Origin: Mesorhizobium alhagi CCNWXJ12-2
Lineage (GTDB): Bacteria; Pseudomonadota; Alphaproteobacteria; Rhizobiales; Rhizobiaceae
Assembly (NCBI RefSeq): GCF_000236565.1
Contig: NZ_AHAM01000122.1
Location: forward strand, 1-63,402
Length of the DNA: 63,402 nucleotides
Direction of reading: 5' to 3'
Position numbers and translations under genes: made by a program. The notes under the pieces are model-generated. The model did not search any database and was not told the DNA's origin. It was given only the letters and a program-made list of their open reading frames with translations. Positions 9,120 to 17,691 of the stretch are shown piece by piece (positions within the stretch are counted from its first letter, which is position 1; each line of letters begins with the position of its first letter).

Positions 9120-9638
9120 TCAGCGCTTGGCGGCGGCTCGCCTTTTGGCGTCGTCGATCAGCATATTGGCGACCTGCATGCGCACCATGGCCCGCTGGCG
9201 CAGATGCGGCGCGACGCGGTCGGGATGGTTCTTGAACGCGAAACTGCGCCGCAAGCGGCCGAAATCGGCGGCTGCCTTGGCCTGGTCGAGGCCGAGTTCG
9301 ACGGCGATGGCAGCCGGCTCTATCGATGACAGGCCTTCGACGGGTACGGCGTCGCCCGCCAGCAGCGGTTCGGCCTGGCCGAGCAGCGCCGCCAGTTCGG
9401 CCTCGAACTCCTCATTGGTCCGGCGGTATTCGGCCGCGGCTTCGTCGCTCGAAACCTTGATCCGGCCGGAATGCAGTTCGTCGGCGACCGACAGATAGTC
9501 GAACGGAATCGACGGCGGCCGTGCCGTATCGTCGGCGGGCGTCTTGGCGACGAAGAGATCGTCGAGCAACGAAGCGAAATCGCGGTTTGCGCCCGTTCCG
9601 ATAACAGCCTCCCTCGCCTTCCGATTGATCCCGGTCAC
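9120..9638 (-). CDS. J-domain-like protein with C-terminal HPD motif
   Basis: 172 residues, starting with GTG. The C-terminal ~60 residues read like a shortened DnaJ domain: helix II-like RLRRSFAFKNHPDR with HPD at 138-140, then a basic helix III-like segment (RQRAMVRMQVANMLIDDAKRR). The N-terminal 110 residues are acidic and Ala/Glu-rich with no recognised domain. J-domains stimulate DnaK ATPase through HPD; here the domain sits at the C-terminus rather than the N-terminus. Function beyond a possible DnaK co-chaperone role is unknown. The weak ribosome binding site makes the start uncertain. Confidence 0.7.
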   Translation of the reverse strand: MTGINRKAREAVIGTGANRDFASLLDDLFVAKTPADDTARPPSIPFDYLSVADELHSGRIKVSSDEAAAEYRRTNEEFEAELAALLGQAEPLLAGDAVPVEGLSSIEPAAIAVELGLDQAKAAADFGRLRRSFAFKNHPDRVAPHLRQRAMVRMQVANMLIDDAKRRAAAKR

Positions 9639-9702
9639 AAGTACGAGAATCCGGTTAAAAATCCCTCCGAAACATGTGGACGAATTTACCGGCTAAGCGG
9701 CA

Positions 9703-9722
9703 GGCCGGCGCAATCGCCGGCC
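9703..9722 (-). terminator. GC-rich hairpin downstream of the DUF1993 gene
   Basis: Perfect stem GGCCGGCG / CGCCGGCC with loop CAAT, lying just past the stop of the DUF1993 gene (9735). There is no T-run on either strand, so it is a candidate terminator or 3'-end stabiliser only. Confidence 0.4.
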
Positions 9723-9734
9723 GCCCTGCCCGGA

Positions 9735-10241
9735 TCAGATCGAGCCGATGAAATCGGCCTTGCCCAGCGGCACGCCATTGTGGCGCAGGATGGCGTAGGC
9801 AGCGACGACATGAAAATAGAAGTTCGCCAACCCGAAATTGAGAAGATATTGCTGGCCGGCGAACTTCACCAGGCCACCGCGCAGCCGCATCTCGACGGGT
9901 CTTTCCTCGGAGCCGTCTATGTCGGCGGGAGCGAAGCTTTCGAGATACCGCACCGTTTTCGCGATCCGCTCCTGAAGCTCGGCGAAGGACGCCTCATTGT
10001 CCTCGTAGCTCGGGATCTCGCGCCCGGCGAGACGAGAAGCGATGCCCTTGGCGTTGTCGCTGGCGATCTGGACCTGTTGCGTCAGCGTGAGCATGTCGGG
10101 GGCAAGCCGCGCGGAAAGGAAGACGTTAGGGTCGATCTTGCGCGCGGCCGCGTTTTCTTCCGCCTTGGCAAGCACTTGCGACAGCGCGTTCAGCCGGTTG
10201 ATCAAAACCGGAATCGACGCCTGATACATTGAAATCGTCAT
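9735..10241 (-). CDS. DUF1993 family protein (DinB-like helical bundle)
   Basis: 168 residues matching the DUF1993 family: start MTISMYQAS, a central ARLAPDMLTLTQQVQIASDNAKG and a C-terminal NFYFHVVAAYAILRHNGVPLGK. The family is predicted to form a four-helix DinB/YfiT-type bundle; members are of unknown function, and metal or thiol chemistry is only surmised. ATG 10241 has GAGGG at a good distance. It is transcribed away from the DUF1176 gene that starts at 10365. Confidence 0.88.
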   Translation of the reverse strand: MTISMYQASIPVLINRLNALSQVLAKAEENAAARKIDPNVFLSARLAPDMLTLTQQVQIASDNAKGIASRLAGREIPSYEDNEASFAELQERIAKTVRYLESFAPADIDGSEERPVEMRLRGGLVKFAGQQYLLNFGLANFYFHVVAAYAILRHNGVPLGKADFIGSI

Positions 10242-10364
10242 GTGGAAATCCCTCGAACGGGCCGGAATGGCCGGAGCGGAGATAGGAACTCCACAGGCGA
10301 TCTTTCAAGCGCCATCACGACGCCGCAATCCATGCTAGCCTGCTTTCGCTGACGGAGATTCCCG

Positions 10365-11414
10365 ATGAGACAAGCGATTCTCGCAACCGCCATGTCGATA
10401 TCGATCGCCGGCATCGCCGCTCCCTGGGACGCAAGGGCCGCCGAGCCGGACTATCTCGACGACCGCTCCGACGCGGAAGCTGTCGTGAAGTCGTTCTACA
10501 ATGCCATCAACCGCCGAGAATTTTCCCGCGCCTGGTCCTATTTCGGCGAAACGAAGCCGTCGGCGAATTTCGAAAGCTTTGTCGCAGGCTATGAAGGCAC
10601 GAAGTCCGTACGCGTCGTGACCGGCGAGCCAGGCGTCGAAGGTGCGGCCGGCAGCACATTCTTCAACGTCCCCGTCGCGATCGCTGCGACTGGCATGGAC
10701 GATACCGAACGGGTTTTCGCCGGCTGCTACACAGCGCGCCTTGTAAATCCGCAAATTCAGGAGCCGCCGTTTACGGCGCTGCATCTGGAGCGCGGCGCGC
10801 TGAAACCCTCCGACCTATCGGCCGAGGGAGCGCTCCCGGCGAAATGCGGCGACGGGCCGCCGCCGCCGGCGCGCGACGTCGAACTCGATCAGGCGAAGAA
10901 GATTTTTGCGGCAAGTCATGGCGAGGAATGCGCTCCACGGGGCCAAGATACGCAACCCACCGAACCCGAGCGCTACATCATCAAATTCCACAACACCGTC
11001 AGCGCTGACGGCGGCGAACAGGAAGCGCAACTCTTCCGCTTCTTCTGCACCATGGGTGCCTACAATGAAGCGCATTACTACTATCAGGCCGATGAAGTCC
11101 GCGGTGTCAGGGAAATCCATTTCGCTACGCCCGAACTTCAGATTCAGTATCAAAACGGCGACAGCGAAGGAAAAGTCGAAGCCATAAACATCATCGGCTA
11201 TCGAAGCGATGGCGAGCTCATCAATTCGTTTTACGATGAAGCGACCAAGACCATCACATCGCACGCCAAGTGGCGCGGCGTGGGCGATGTCTCCTCGACC
11301 GGAATCTGGCTGTTCCGCGACGGCGAGTTCAGCCTCGTACAGTACGACGTCGATGCGACCTATGACGGCGAGATCAACCCGGAAACCGTGCTCGACTACA
11401 ACACCGCGCCTTAG
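10365..11414 (+). CDS. DUF1176 domain protein, exported
   Basis: 349 residues with an N-terminal signal peptide (cleavage near WDARA-AEP). The N-terminal half (DAEAVVKSFYNAINRREFSRAWSYF) resembles an NTF2-like fold. The C-terminal half is DUF1176: FFCTMGAYNEAHYYYQADE, then SSTGIWLFRDGEFSLVQYDVD. DUF1176 proteins are periplasmic and of unknown function. The gene has GGAG upstream of ATG 10365 and diverges from the DUF1993 gene. Confidence 0.85.
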   Translation: MRQAILATAMSISIAGIAAPWDARAAEPDYLDDRSDAEAVVKSFYNAINRREFSRAWSYFGETKPSANFESFVAGYEGTKSVRVVTGEPGVEGAAGSTFFNVPVAIAATGMDDTERVFAGCYTARLVNPQIQEPPFTALHLERGALKPSDLSAEGALPAKCGDGPPPPARDVELDQAKKIFAASHGEECAPRGQDTQPTEPERYIIKFHNTVSADGGEQEAQLFRFFCTMGAYNEAHYYYQADEVRGVREIHFATPELQIQYQNGDSEGKVEAINIIGYRSDGELINSFYDEATKTITSHAKWRGVGDVSSTGIWLFRDGEFSLVQYDVDATYDGEINPETVLDYNTAP

Positions 11415-11465
11415 GGCCGTCTACGCGCCCACTTGCCGATCCTCCATCAATCCAGGGAGAAACGC

Positions 11466-11813
11466 ATGCTCTACAAAGGCAATTGCCACTGCGGCAAAGT
11501 CGCTTTCGAGGTCGAGGGGGAACTCACCGCGGCCGTGGCGTGCAACTGCTCGATCTGTTCCCGCAAGGGCGCATTGCTGTGGGCCGTGCCGCGCGACAAG
11601 CTGCGCCTGACCGGTTCCGGAAACGGCATGGGGACCTACGTGTTCAACAAGCATGCCATCGAGCACCGCTTTTGCCGGACATGCGGCATGCATCCATTCG
11701 CCGAGGACGCGGCCTTGGAGGCCGAGCCTTCCGCCTACATCAACATACGCTGCCTTGAAGGCGTCGATCTTGCTTCCGTGCCGGTCATCGATTTCGACGG
11801 CCGCTCGATGTGA
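11466..11813 (+). CDS. GFA-family (glutathione-dependent formaldehyde-activating-like) zinc protein
   Basis: 115 residues of the GFA/CENP-V fold. Zinc ligands are visible: Cys7 and Cys9 in GNCHCGKV, Cys residues in CNCSIC, and RFCRTCGMHPF. Founding members were described as glutathione-dependent formaldehyde-activating enzymes, though most homologues have no proven activity. ATG 11466 carries a GGGAGAAA ribosome binding site. The gene is convergent with the hydrolase that ends at 11828. A second, different GFA protein is encoded at 51391-51888. Confidence 0.9.
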   Translation: MLYKGNCHCGKVAFEVEGELTAAVACNCSICSRKGALLWAVPRDKLRLTGSGNGMGTYVFNKHAIEHRFCRTCGMHPFAEDAALEAEPSAYINIRCLEGVDLASVPVIDFDGRSM

Positions 11814-11827
11814 GCGCCACAAGCAGC

Positions 11828-12709
11828 TCACCGGGCGGAAAGCATCCAGTTCAGCGTTTCGCGCCAATCGATCATGCGGATCGGAGTACCGTGGGTTCCG
11901 GTCTCGAAGCGCACGAAGCGAACCGGATAGCCGGGCGATTTCGCTTTGATCGAGCGGAAGAATGCTTCCTGCTTCGCTACCGGGAAGACTGTGTCGCGAC
12001 TGCCATGGCCGAAGAATACCGGCACTTTCGCGCGAAAGGCGGGGCTGGTCAGAAAGCCGTCATACCAATGCGAGCCGAGCAACAGCAGACCGGATAGGCG
12101 CGGACCGATCGCCTTGTCGCTCGCGAGGCTCCAGCACAGCGCGCCGCCCATCGAGCCGCAGGCAACGAATATTTTCGCGCCGGGGGACCGTTCCGCATAA
12201 TGCGCGATCAGCGCTTCGATTTCCGCCACGCCTTTCCCGCCGAAATCGGAAAAGTCAGGAGACAGATAGAGCCCGCCATTACGAGCCATCAGGTTCTTGA
12301 TGCGGTTGAAATTGCCGCCGAAGCTGAAGTCGTCGACACCCTGTTTTCGGTTGCCGCCCTGCCCGTGCAGGTAGATGGCAATGAATTTCGCGCCCGCGCG
12401 CCTACCGACAGCAACATGGCGGATCTTGCCCGCGTCGGTCCTCAGCACCAGATCCTGCTGCGCCTTGCGCACACTGGTCGAGACATATTTCCCGCGGGCC
12501 CGCCGCTCGGGGATTTCGTCGCGGCCATTGATGTCGCGCATCTCGTCATAGCCGACGACCATATGGCCGCCGTTCCGCGAGAGGATCGCCGGGTAGGCGA
12601 ACAGCTCGTCCTTATAGGGTTTCAGGGTCTCGGCCGACGCGATGGACGGGAAGGCACACAGTATGAAAATCAAGGCAAGGCGGCAAAACCGGATGTGGGA
12701 TCTTTGCAC
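11828..12709 (-). CDS. Exported alpha/beta hydrolase
   Basis: 293 residues starting GTG, with GAGGAGC just upstream. A signal peptide (hydrophobic LALIFILCAF, cleavage after IASA) predicts periplasmic export. The alpha/beta hydrolase core shows the nucleophile elbow ACGSMGGAL (Ser186), a probable acid Asp239 in GHGSRDTVFP and His273 in ETGTHGTP; oxyanion-side LHGQGGN is at 115-120. Resembles phospholipase/carboxylesterase-type enzymes; substrate unknown. Confidence 0.82.
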   Translation of the reverse strand: MQRSHIRFCRLALIFILCAFPSIASAETLKPYKDELFAYPAILSRNGGHMVVGYDEMRDINGRDEIPERRARGKYVSTSVRKAQQDLVLRTDAGKIRHVAVGRRAGAKFIAIYLHGQGGNRKQGVDDFSFGGNFNRIKNLMARNGGLYLSPDFSDFGGKGVAEIEALIAHYAERSPGAKIFVACGSMGGALCWSLASDKAIGPRLSGLLLLGSHWYDGFLTSPAFRAKVPVFFGHGSRDTVFPVAKQEAFFRSIKAKSPGYPVRFVRFETGTHGTPIRMIDWRETLNWMLSAR

Positions 12710-12786
12710 GCCTGCTCCTCGATGCGTCCGATCGCATTCTTGTCATCAAACAATTTGTCAACAGCAAGATGGTTTTGACGGACAGT

Positions 12787-14397
12787 TCAATCCTGCAGCA
12801 CGCCGCCGGCGCTTTCAAGCGCGTCCCTCGTGTCGACGTCGATCCCCGCGCCCTCGCCGATCTCGACATCGATCACGTTCAGGCCCTCCGCCTCGACCAG
12901 ATGGCGCGCGCCGGTATCGCCCTCCAGAAGCGAAACGGCATGAAACAGCGAGCGCGGCAGGATTACCGGATTGCCGCGCTTGCCGTTGTGTACGGCTCTC
13001 ACGACCGCCGCGCCGCCCGCTTTTTCGAACGCGCCGATCAGATGATCAAGGTCGCCGGCCGAGACGCCGGGCATGTCGGCCAGCACGATCATGGCGCCGG
13101 CTGCGTCCGTCGACAGGCTTGCCACGCCTCGCTTCAGCGAGCCGGAGAGGCCTGACGCAAAATCCGGATTGTGAACGATCTTCACGTCGAGGCCGGACAA
13201 TGCGGAGCGGATCCGATCGGCCTGGTGGCCGGTGACGACGGACACGCACGCAGTCCGCGCAGCCAGCGCCCGCTCCGCCGAGCGGCGGACCAGCGGCTTG
13301 CCCTCGAACAGAGCCATAAGCTTGTTCGGCCCGCCCATGCGGCTCGAGCGGCCCGCGGCGAGCAGTACGATCTCGACCTTCGGCTCCACCGGCGCGGCCG
13401 GCGCTTCGCGCGGCTGCGGCCGGGTCGGGATTTCCATCAGAAGCCCGCCGACGCCCAGCCCGGCAATATCCGCCGCCGTCACGTCGAGGCCCGTGACCAG
13501 CCGGTCCAGCACCCAGTCGAACCCGTTCTCCTTGGGACTGCGGGCGCAGCCAGGCGCGCCGAGCACCGGTTTGCTGCCGAGCCTGCCCAGAACCAGCAGA
13601 TTGCCCGGATCGACCGGCATGCCGGTGCGGATAACCGCGCCGCCGGCAGCGCGGATAGCAGCCGGGATGACATCGTCAAAATCGCTGACCGCCGATGCGC
13701 CGAAGACGACGACAAGATCGCAATTCGCCGCCAGCTTGGCGATGGCAGCCGCCACCGCATCCGTCTCATGCGGCGTCCGCAATTCATCCACGACGCGGCT
13801 CTGCGAACGCGCCAGCCGGGCTTCGGTGATGCGCGTGGTCTTGGCGAGCACGCTGTCCTTGATGCCGGGCAGCACGGTCTGGACAATCCCGACGCGCTTT
13901 GGACTGAAGGGATGCACGGCGAAAATCTCGCCGCGCCCGCAAAGCCCGGTCACGGCCTCGACCGTGTCGCGCGGCGCCGCGAACGGGATGATCTTCACCG
14001 TCGCCACCATCTGGCCCTGCTCGACCGCCGCGAAATTCGCCAGCGTTGCGATCGTGACGGCGGGATCGACGGCGTTGATCGCATCGATCATCGCCGCATC
14101 GACCGTGAATACGCCGGCCTCCCGCGCATGGAGGTTGACGCGGCCGGTGGATGGCGGCCTGGCCTCGATGCCGCGAAACAACATACCGCCGGCGATCCTC
14201 GCCGCCGCCTCGTCCTCGCCGAGATCGTCAGGCGCTAGCACCGCCGCGACAACTTCGGCAACGCCCGCCGACTTCAACGCTGCAATATCCTCCACCGTCA
14301 ACACATGCGCCTTGCGCAATCGCCGGCCGGCGATCTGGATGGAATGCGCAAGCACCGCGCCTTCGGCTTGCCCGACCGGAACAGGACCGAACTTCAC
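12787..14397 (-). CDS. MoeA/MogA-like molybdopterin-binding domain fused to MocA-like nucleotidyltransferase
   Basis: 536 residues, two domains. Residues ~1-320 carry a molybdopterin-binding MogA/MoeA-like domain (DLVVVFGASAVSDFDD at about 228-242, LGAPGCARSPKENGFDW after it). Residues 341-536 are a MocA-like cytidylyltransferase with the signature LAAGRSSRMGGPNK (346-359), ADMPG metal site and NGKRGNPV. MocA makes molybdopterin cytosine dinucleotide, the cofactor of the xanthine dehydrogenase/CO dehydrogenase family. The GTG start overlaps the XdhC stop by 4 bases (GTGA). It is the last gene of the Mo-hydroxylase maturation operon. Confidence 0.9.
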   Translation of the reverse strand: MKFGPVPVGQAEGAVLAHSIQIAGRRLRKAHVLTVEDIAALKSAGVAEVVAAVLAPDDLGEDEAAARIAGGMLFRGIEARPPSTGRVNLHAREAGVFTVDAAMIDAINAVDPAVTIATLANFAAVEQGQMVATVKIIPFAAPRDTVEAVTGLCGRGEIFAVHPFSPKRVGIVQTVLPGIKDSVLAKTTRITEARLARSQSRVVDELRTPHETDAVAAAIAKLAANCDLVVVFGASAVSDFDDVIPAAIRAAGGAVIRTGMPVDPGNLLVLGRLGSKPVLGAPGCARSPKENGFDWVLDRLVTGLDVTAADIAGLGVGGLLMEIPTRPQPREAPAAPVEPKVEIVLLAAGRSSRMGGPNKLMALFEGKPLVRRSAERALAARTACVSVVTGHQADRIRSALSGLDVKIVHNPDFASGLSGSLKRGVASLSTDAAGAMIVLADMPGVSAGDLDHLIGAFEKAGGAAVVRAVHNGKRGNPVILPRSLFHAVSLLEGDTGARHLVEAEGLNVIDVEIGEGAGIDVDTRDALESAGGVLQD

Positions 14398-15101
14398 GCC
14401 GCCTCACCCCTGCCGGCGGCCGCTCCGCGCGAGCGGAATGCCTGAATCACTTGCGCTAGCACCGCCACCGCGATTTCCGACGGGCTTGCCGCGCCGATAT
14501 CGATGCCGATCGGCGCGTGGATGCGCGCGATCTCGTCGGCCGTCGCACCCATCGCCAGCAGGCGCTCGACGCGTTTCGCATGCGTCTTGCGGCTGCCGAG
14601 CGCGCCGACATAGAAGCAGCCGGCATCGAATGCCGCCTTCAGTGCGAAATCATCTATCTTGGGATCATGGGTGAGCGCGGCAAGCGCGGTGTAGCCGTCG
14701 AGCGGCCGGCCGGCGAGCACATTCTCAGGCCATTCAGCATGAAGCGTCACATCCGGGAACCTGTCCTCGGTGGCGAAGGCGGTGCGGGGGTCGATGATCT
14801 CCAGCGGATAACCGGCCACGCGCGCCATCGGCGCAAGCGCCTGGCTGATATGCACCGCGCCGATCACCACCAGGCGCGGCTGCGGCAGATGCACGTTGAG
14901 GAAGAACGCCCGTCCGTCGACCTCGACCGAGCCGGAGCTTCCCGACCTGAATGCCTTGGCGATCGCATCGCCGAGCCCGCCTTGAACTGCCTCGCCCTCG
15001 CGTACAAGGCGGTCGCTGCCATCGCCGAGGTCGGTGACCAGAATGGCTGCGCGCCGCGCCCGGCGCTCCTCGTTCAGTTTTTTCAGCGAAACAGGATTCA
15101 T
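14394..15101 (-). CDS. XdhC-family maturation protein (Rossmann domain)
   Basis: 235 residues. The C-terminal XdhC Rossmann domain is clear: RLVVIGAVHISQAL, then YPLEIIDPRTAF, ALTHDPKIDD and YVGALGSRKTHAKR, ending with HAPIGIDIGAASPSEIAVAVLAQ. XdhC binds molybdenum cofactor, promotes its sulfuration and inserts it into xanthine-dehydrogenase-type enzymes. ATG 15101 (MNPVSLKKLN) lies only 4 bases past the stop of the short XdhC upstream; its 3' end overlaps the MoeA-MocA start. Confidence 0.9.
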   Translation of the reverse strand: MNPVSLKKLNEERRARRAAILVTDLGDGSDRLVREGEAVQGGLGDAIAKAFRSGSSGSVEVDGRAFFLNVHLPQPRLVVIGAVHISQALAPMARVAGYPLEIIDPRTAFATEDRFPDVTLHAEWPENVLAGRPLDGYTALAALTHDPKIDDFALKAAFDAGCFYVGALGSRKTHAKRVERLLAMGATADEIARIHAPIGIDIGAASPSEIAVAVLAQVIQAFRSRGAAAGRGEAA

Positions 15102-15105
15102 GCGC

Positions 15106-15444
15106 TCACCCCAGCCGCTCGACATAGACCTTGATGCGCCCGCCGCAGGACAGCCCGACCTGCCAGGCGGTTTCGTCGGCGACGCCGAATTCCAGCATCC
15201 TCGGCTTGCCCGTTTCGATCACGTCGGCGGCTTCCGCGACAACCGCGCCTTCGACGCAGCCACCCGACACCGAGCCGTGGAAATTTCCGTCGGCGTCGAT
15301 GACGAGGTGACTGCCCGCCGGACGCGGGGCGGAACCCCAGGTCTCGACGACGGTAGCGATCGCCACCTCCTTGCCGTCCTGCAGCCAGCCCTCGGCGATC
15401 GTCAGCGGATCGCGGCTTTCGTCGAGATGAGCGAGATCGTTCAT
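15106..15444 (-). CDS. Short XdhC/CoxI-family protein
   Basis: 112 residues, essentially just the XdhC/CoxI N-terminal domain: VAIATVVETWGSAPRPAGSH, then SGGCVEGAVVAEA and VGLSCGGRIKVYVE. The paired Cys motifs (GGCVEG and SCGG) are the conserved core. Works with the longer XdhC downstream in Mo-hydroxylase maturation. ATG 15444 has a strong GGAGGA and shares an ATGA overlap with the VWA gene stop. Confidence 0.88.
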   Translation of the reverse strand: MNDLAHLDESRDPLTIAEGWLQDGKEVAIATVVETWGSAPRPAGSHLVIDADGNFHGSVSGGCVEGAVVAEAADVIETGKPRMLEFGVADETAWQVGLSCGGRIKVYVERLG

Positions 15445-16721
15445 GGTCGATCCTCCGTGAGAAGAATATGTTGCGCCGCGCGCGGCCTGCCAATAGCCAG
15501 CCAGCGGCGCGGGTCGACATCGCGGCTCGATGCCTTGTCGAGCGAGGCACAAAGATCGGCCAGCGCATTCAGATTGTGCACCGCGCGAAACTCGTCGACA
15601 TGCGGCAGCATCGCCCTGACGCCGCGGGCGCGTGGCTCGAAGCCCTCGAAGCGCAACAGCGGGTTCAGCCAGATCAGCCGGCGGCAGGATTTTTTCAGCC
15701 GCTCCATCTCCTCGCTCAGGCCGGCGACATCGTCGCGCTCGAGCCCGTCGGTGATGATGAGCACGACCGCCCCCTGCCCGAGCACGCGCCGCGACCATAG
15801 CCGGTTGAATTCGTGCAGCGTGTCGCCGATCCGGGTGCCGCCCGACCAGTCCTTCACGGCTGCCGAAGCCTCGGCGAGCGCCTCGTCGGGATCGCGATGG
15901 CGCATCTGACGCGTCAGGTTGGTGAGCCGCGTTCCGAAGACGAAGGTGTGCACGCGCCGCCGCTTCTCGGTCAGCGCATGCAGGAAATGCAGAAAAATCC
16001 GCGTGTACTGGCTCATCGACCCGGAAATGTCGGCAAGCACCACCAGCGGCGGGTGGATTTCTCGACGGGTGCGGAATTTGGGCAGGATCAGAGCGCCGCC
16101 GGTGCGCGCTGCCGAGCGCATCATGGCGCGCGGATCGATGGTGCGGCCGCGCTGGTCGATCTTGAACCGCCGCGTCGCGACCATGTCGAAAGGCAGCGTG
16201 AGCGCCGCGATTGCGCGCTTGGCGTCGCCGATCTCGGCCGCGCTCATCTGCGCAAAATCCTTGCCACGCAAAACCTCGTTGCCGGAGAAGGTGAAGCGAG
16301 CATCGACCTCGATCTCAGGAATTTCGCGCGGCGGCTGGTTTTTCCGATGGCCTTCGAACATCGCCTCGCTGACACGGCTTTCGGCGGGGCGCGGCTTTTC
16401 CGGCTCGCGGTGATCGGGCGCGACCGGCGAAAACATAGCCAGCATCTTCTCGATCAGCTCGCGCGATTTCCAGAACAGCCGGAACGCTTCATCGAAGGTA
16501 GCGTGGTCCTCGTGGCGGGTGACCAGCACGGCATGCAGCGTCCAGTAGAAATCTTCGCGGGTTCCGATGCCTGCCGCCAGCACCGCCTCGATCGCATCCT
16601 TCACCGAAGCCGGACCGACCCGCATGCCAGCCTTGCGCAGCGCCCGGGCGAAATAGACGATGTTGTCGGCGATGCGCCCTTCCGGCTTGGCGACTTTGGG
16701 AGCGGAAGAGAATTTTTCCAT
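15441..16721 (-). CDS. coxE: CoxE-like von Willebrand A domain protein
   Basis: 426 residues with a C-terminal VWA/CoxE domain: MIDAS metal site VLADISGSMSQYT (D-x-S-x-S), SGGTRIGDTL with the MIDAS Thr, and LIITDGLERDD. In CO dehydrogenase maturation CoxE acts with the AAA ATPase CoxD to assemble the copper-sulfur-molybdenum centre; here it probably serves another Mo-hydroxylase. It begins directly after the MoxR/CoxD stop, with no spacer, and its stop overlaps the short xdhC start. Assignment to the CoxE family is firm; the client enzyme is not known. Confidence 0.88.
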   Translation of the reverse strand: MEKFSSAPKVAKPEGRIADNIVYFARALRKAGMRVGPASVKDAIEAVLAAGIGTREDFYWTLHAVLVTRHEDHATFDEAFRLFWKSRELIEKMLAMFSPVAPDHREPEKPRPAESRVSEAMFEGHRKNQPPREIPEIEVDARFTFSGNEVLRGKDFAQMSAAEIGDAKRAIAALTLPFDMVATRRFKIDQRGRTIDPRAMMRSAARTGGALILPKFRTRREIHPPLVVLADISGSMSQYTRIFLHFLHALTEKRRRVHTFVFGTRLTNLTRQMRHRDPDEALAEASAAVKDWSGGTRIGDTLHEFNRLWSRRVLGQGAVVLIITDGLERDDVAGLSEEMERLKKSCRRLIWLNPLLRFEGFEPRARGVRAMLPHVDEFRAVHNLNALADLCASLDKASSRDVDPRRWLAIGRPRAAQHILLTEDRP

Positions 16722-17651
16722 CTACTCGGCCGCTGAAAGCTCCGCCTTCACCTCGTGGAGCAGGCGGCGGCCTTCGCCCTGTTCGATCCGCGCGATGTCG
16801 TCCTGGTATTTGAGCAGCACGCCGATCGTGTCGGATATGGTTTCGGGGTCGAGCGCGATCGTGTCGAGTTCGGTGAGCGCGCCGGCCCAGTCGATGGTCT
16901 CGGCGACGCCGGGCACCTTGAACAGATCGATCTCGCGCAGCTTTTGGATGAATCGTACGACCTCCGCCGAGAGGCGCTGGTTCGCCTGCGGCACCTTGCG
17001 TCGCACGATCTCCAGTTCGCGTCTCGCGTCGGGGTAGTCGACCCAATGATAGAGGCAGCGCCGCTTCAGCGCGTCATGGATCTCGCGCGTTCGGTTGGTG
17101 GTGATGATGACGATCGGCGGCTCCTCGGCCTTGATCGTGCCGAGTTCGGGCACCGTCACCTGGAAATCCGAAAGAATCTCGAGCAGGAACGCCTCGAAGG
17201 CCTCATCGGTGCGGTCGAGTTCGTCGATGAGGAATACGGGGGCGGCGCCCGCCTCGCCGGTCAGCGCTTCCAGCACCGGCCTGCGGATCAGGTATTTTTC
17301 CGAGAAGACATTGCGTTCCATGTCGCGGCGGTCGACCGACCCCGCCGCCTCTTCCATGCGGATCTCGATCATCTGGGCGGCGTAGTTCCACTCATAGACC
17401 GCCGAAGAGACGTCGAGCCCCTCATAGCACTGCAGGCGGATGAGCTTGCGGCCGAGCGCCTGGGCGAGAACCTTGGCGATCTCGGTCTTGCCGACGCCGG
17501 CTTCGCCTTCGAGGAAGAGCGGCCGCTTCATGCGCAGCGACAGGAACAGGACGGTCGCCAGCGACCGGTCGGCGACATAGTCTGCGCCGGCCAGCATGTC
17601 GAGCGTCTCGTCGATCGTCTGCGGCGCGGGACGCGGTTGCAACTCGCTCAT
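16722..17651 (-). CDS. coxD: MoxR/CoxD-type AAA+ ATPase
   Basis: 309 residues. Walker A GEAGVGKTE at 49-57, Walker B VFLIDELDRTD, sensor-1 IITTNRTREIHDALKRR, and the MoxR lid domain toward the C-terminus. MoxR ATPases act as metal-centre insertion chaperones with a VWA partner, here the adjacent CoxE. I start at ATG 17651 (MSELQPRP) with GGAGG 5 bases upstream rather than a codon 12 residues earlier. First gene of a five-gene chain with overlaps or near-zero spacing. Confidence 0.9.
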   Translation of the reverse strand: MSELQPRPAPQTIDETLDMLAGADYVADRSLATVLFLSLRMKRPLFLEGEAGVGKTEIAKVLAQALGRKLIRLQCYEGLDVSSAVYEWNYAAQMIEIRMEEAAGSVDRRDMERNVFSEKYLIRRPVLEALTGEAGAAPVFLIDELDRTDEAFEAFLLEILSDFQVTVPELGTIKAEEPPIVIITTNRTREIHDALKRRCLYHWVDYPDARRELEIVRRKVPQANQRLSAEVVRFIQKLREIDLFKVPGVAETIDWAGALTELDTIALDPETISDTIGVLLKYQDDIARIEQGEGRRLLHEVKAELSAAE

Positions 17652-17691
17652 TCGACCTCCGGAATGCAGGGCCGCAACTCGGGCCAAGACC

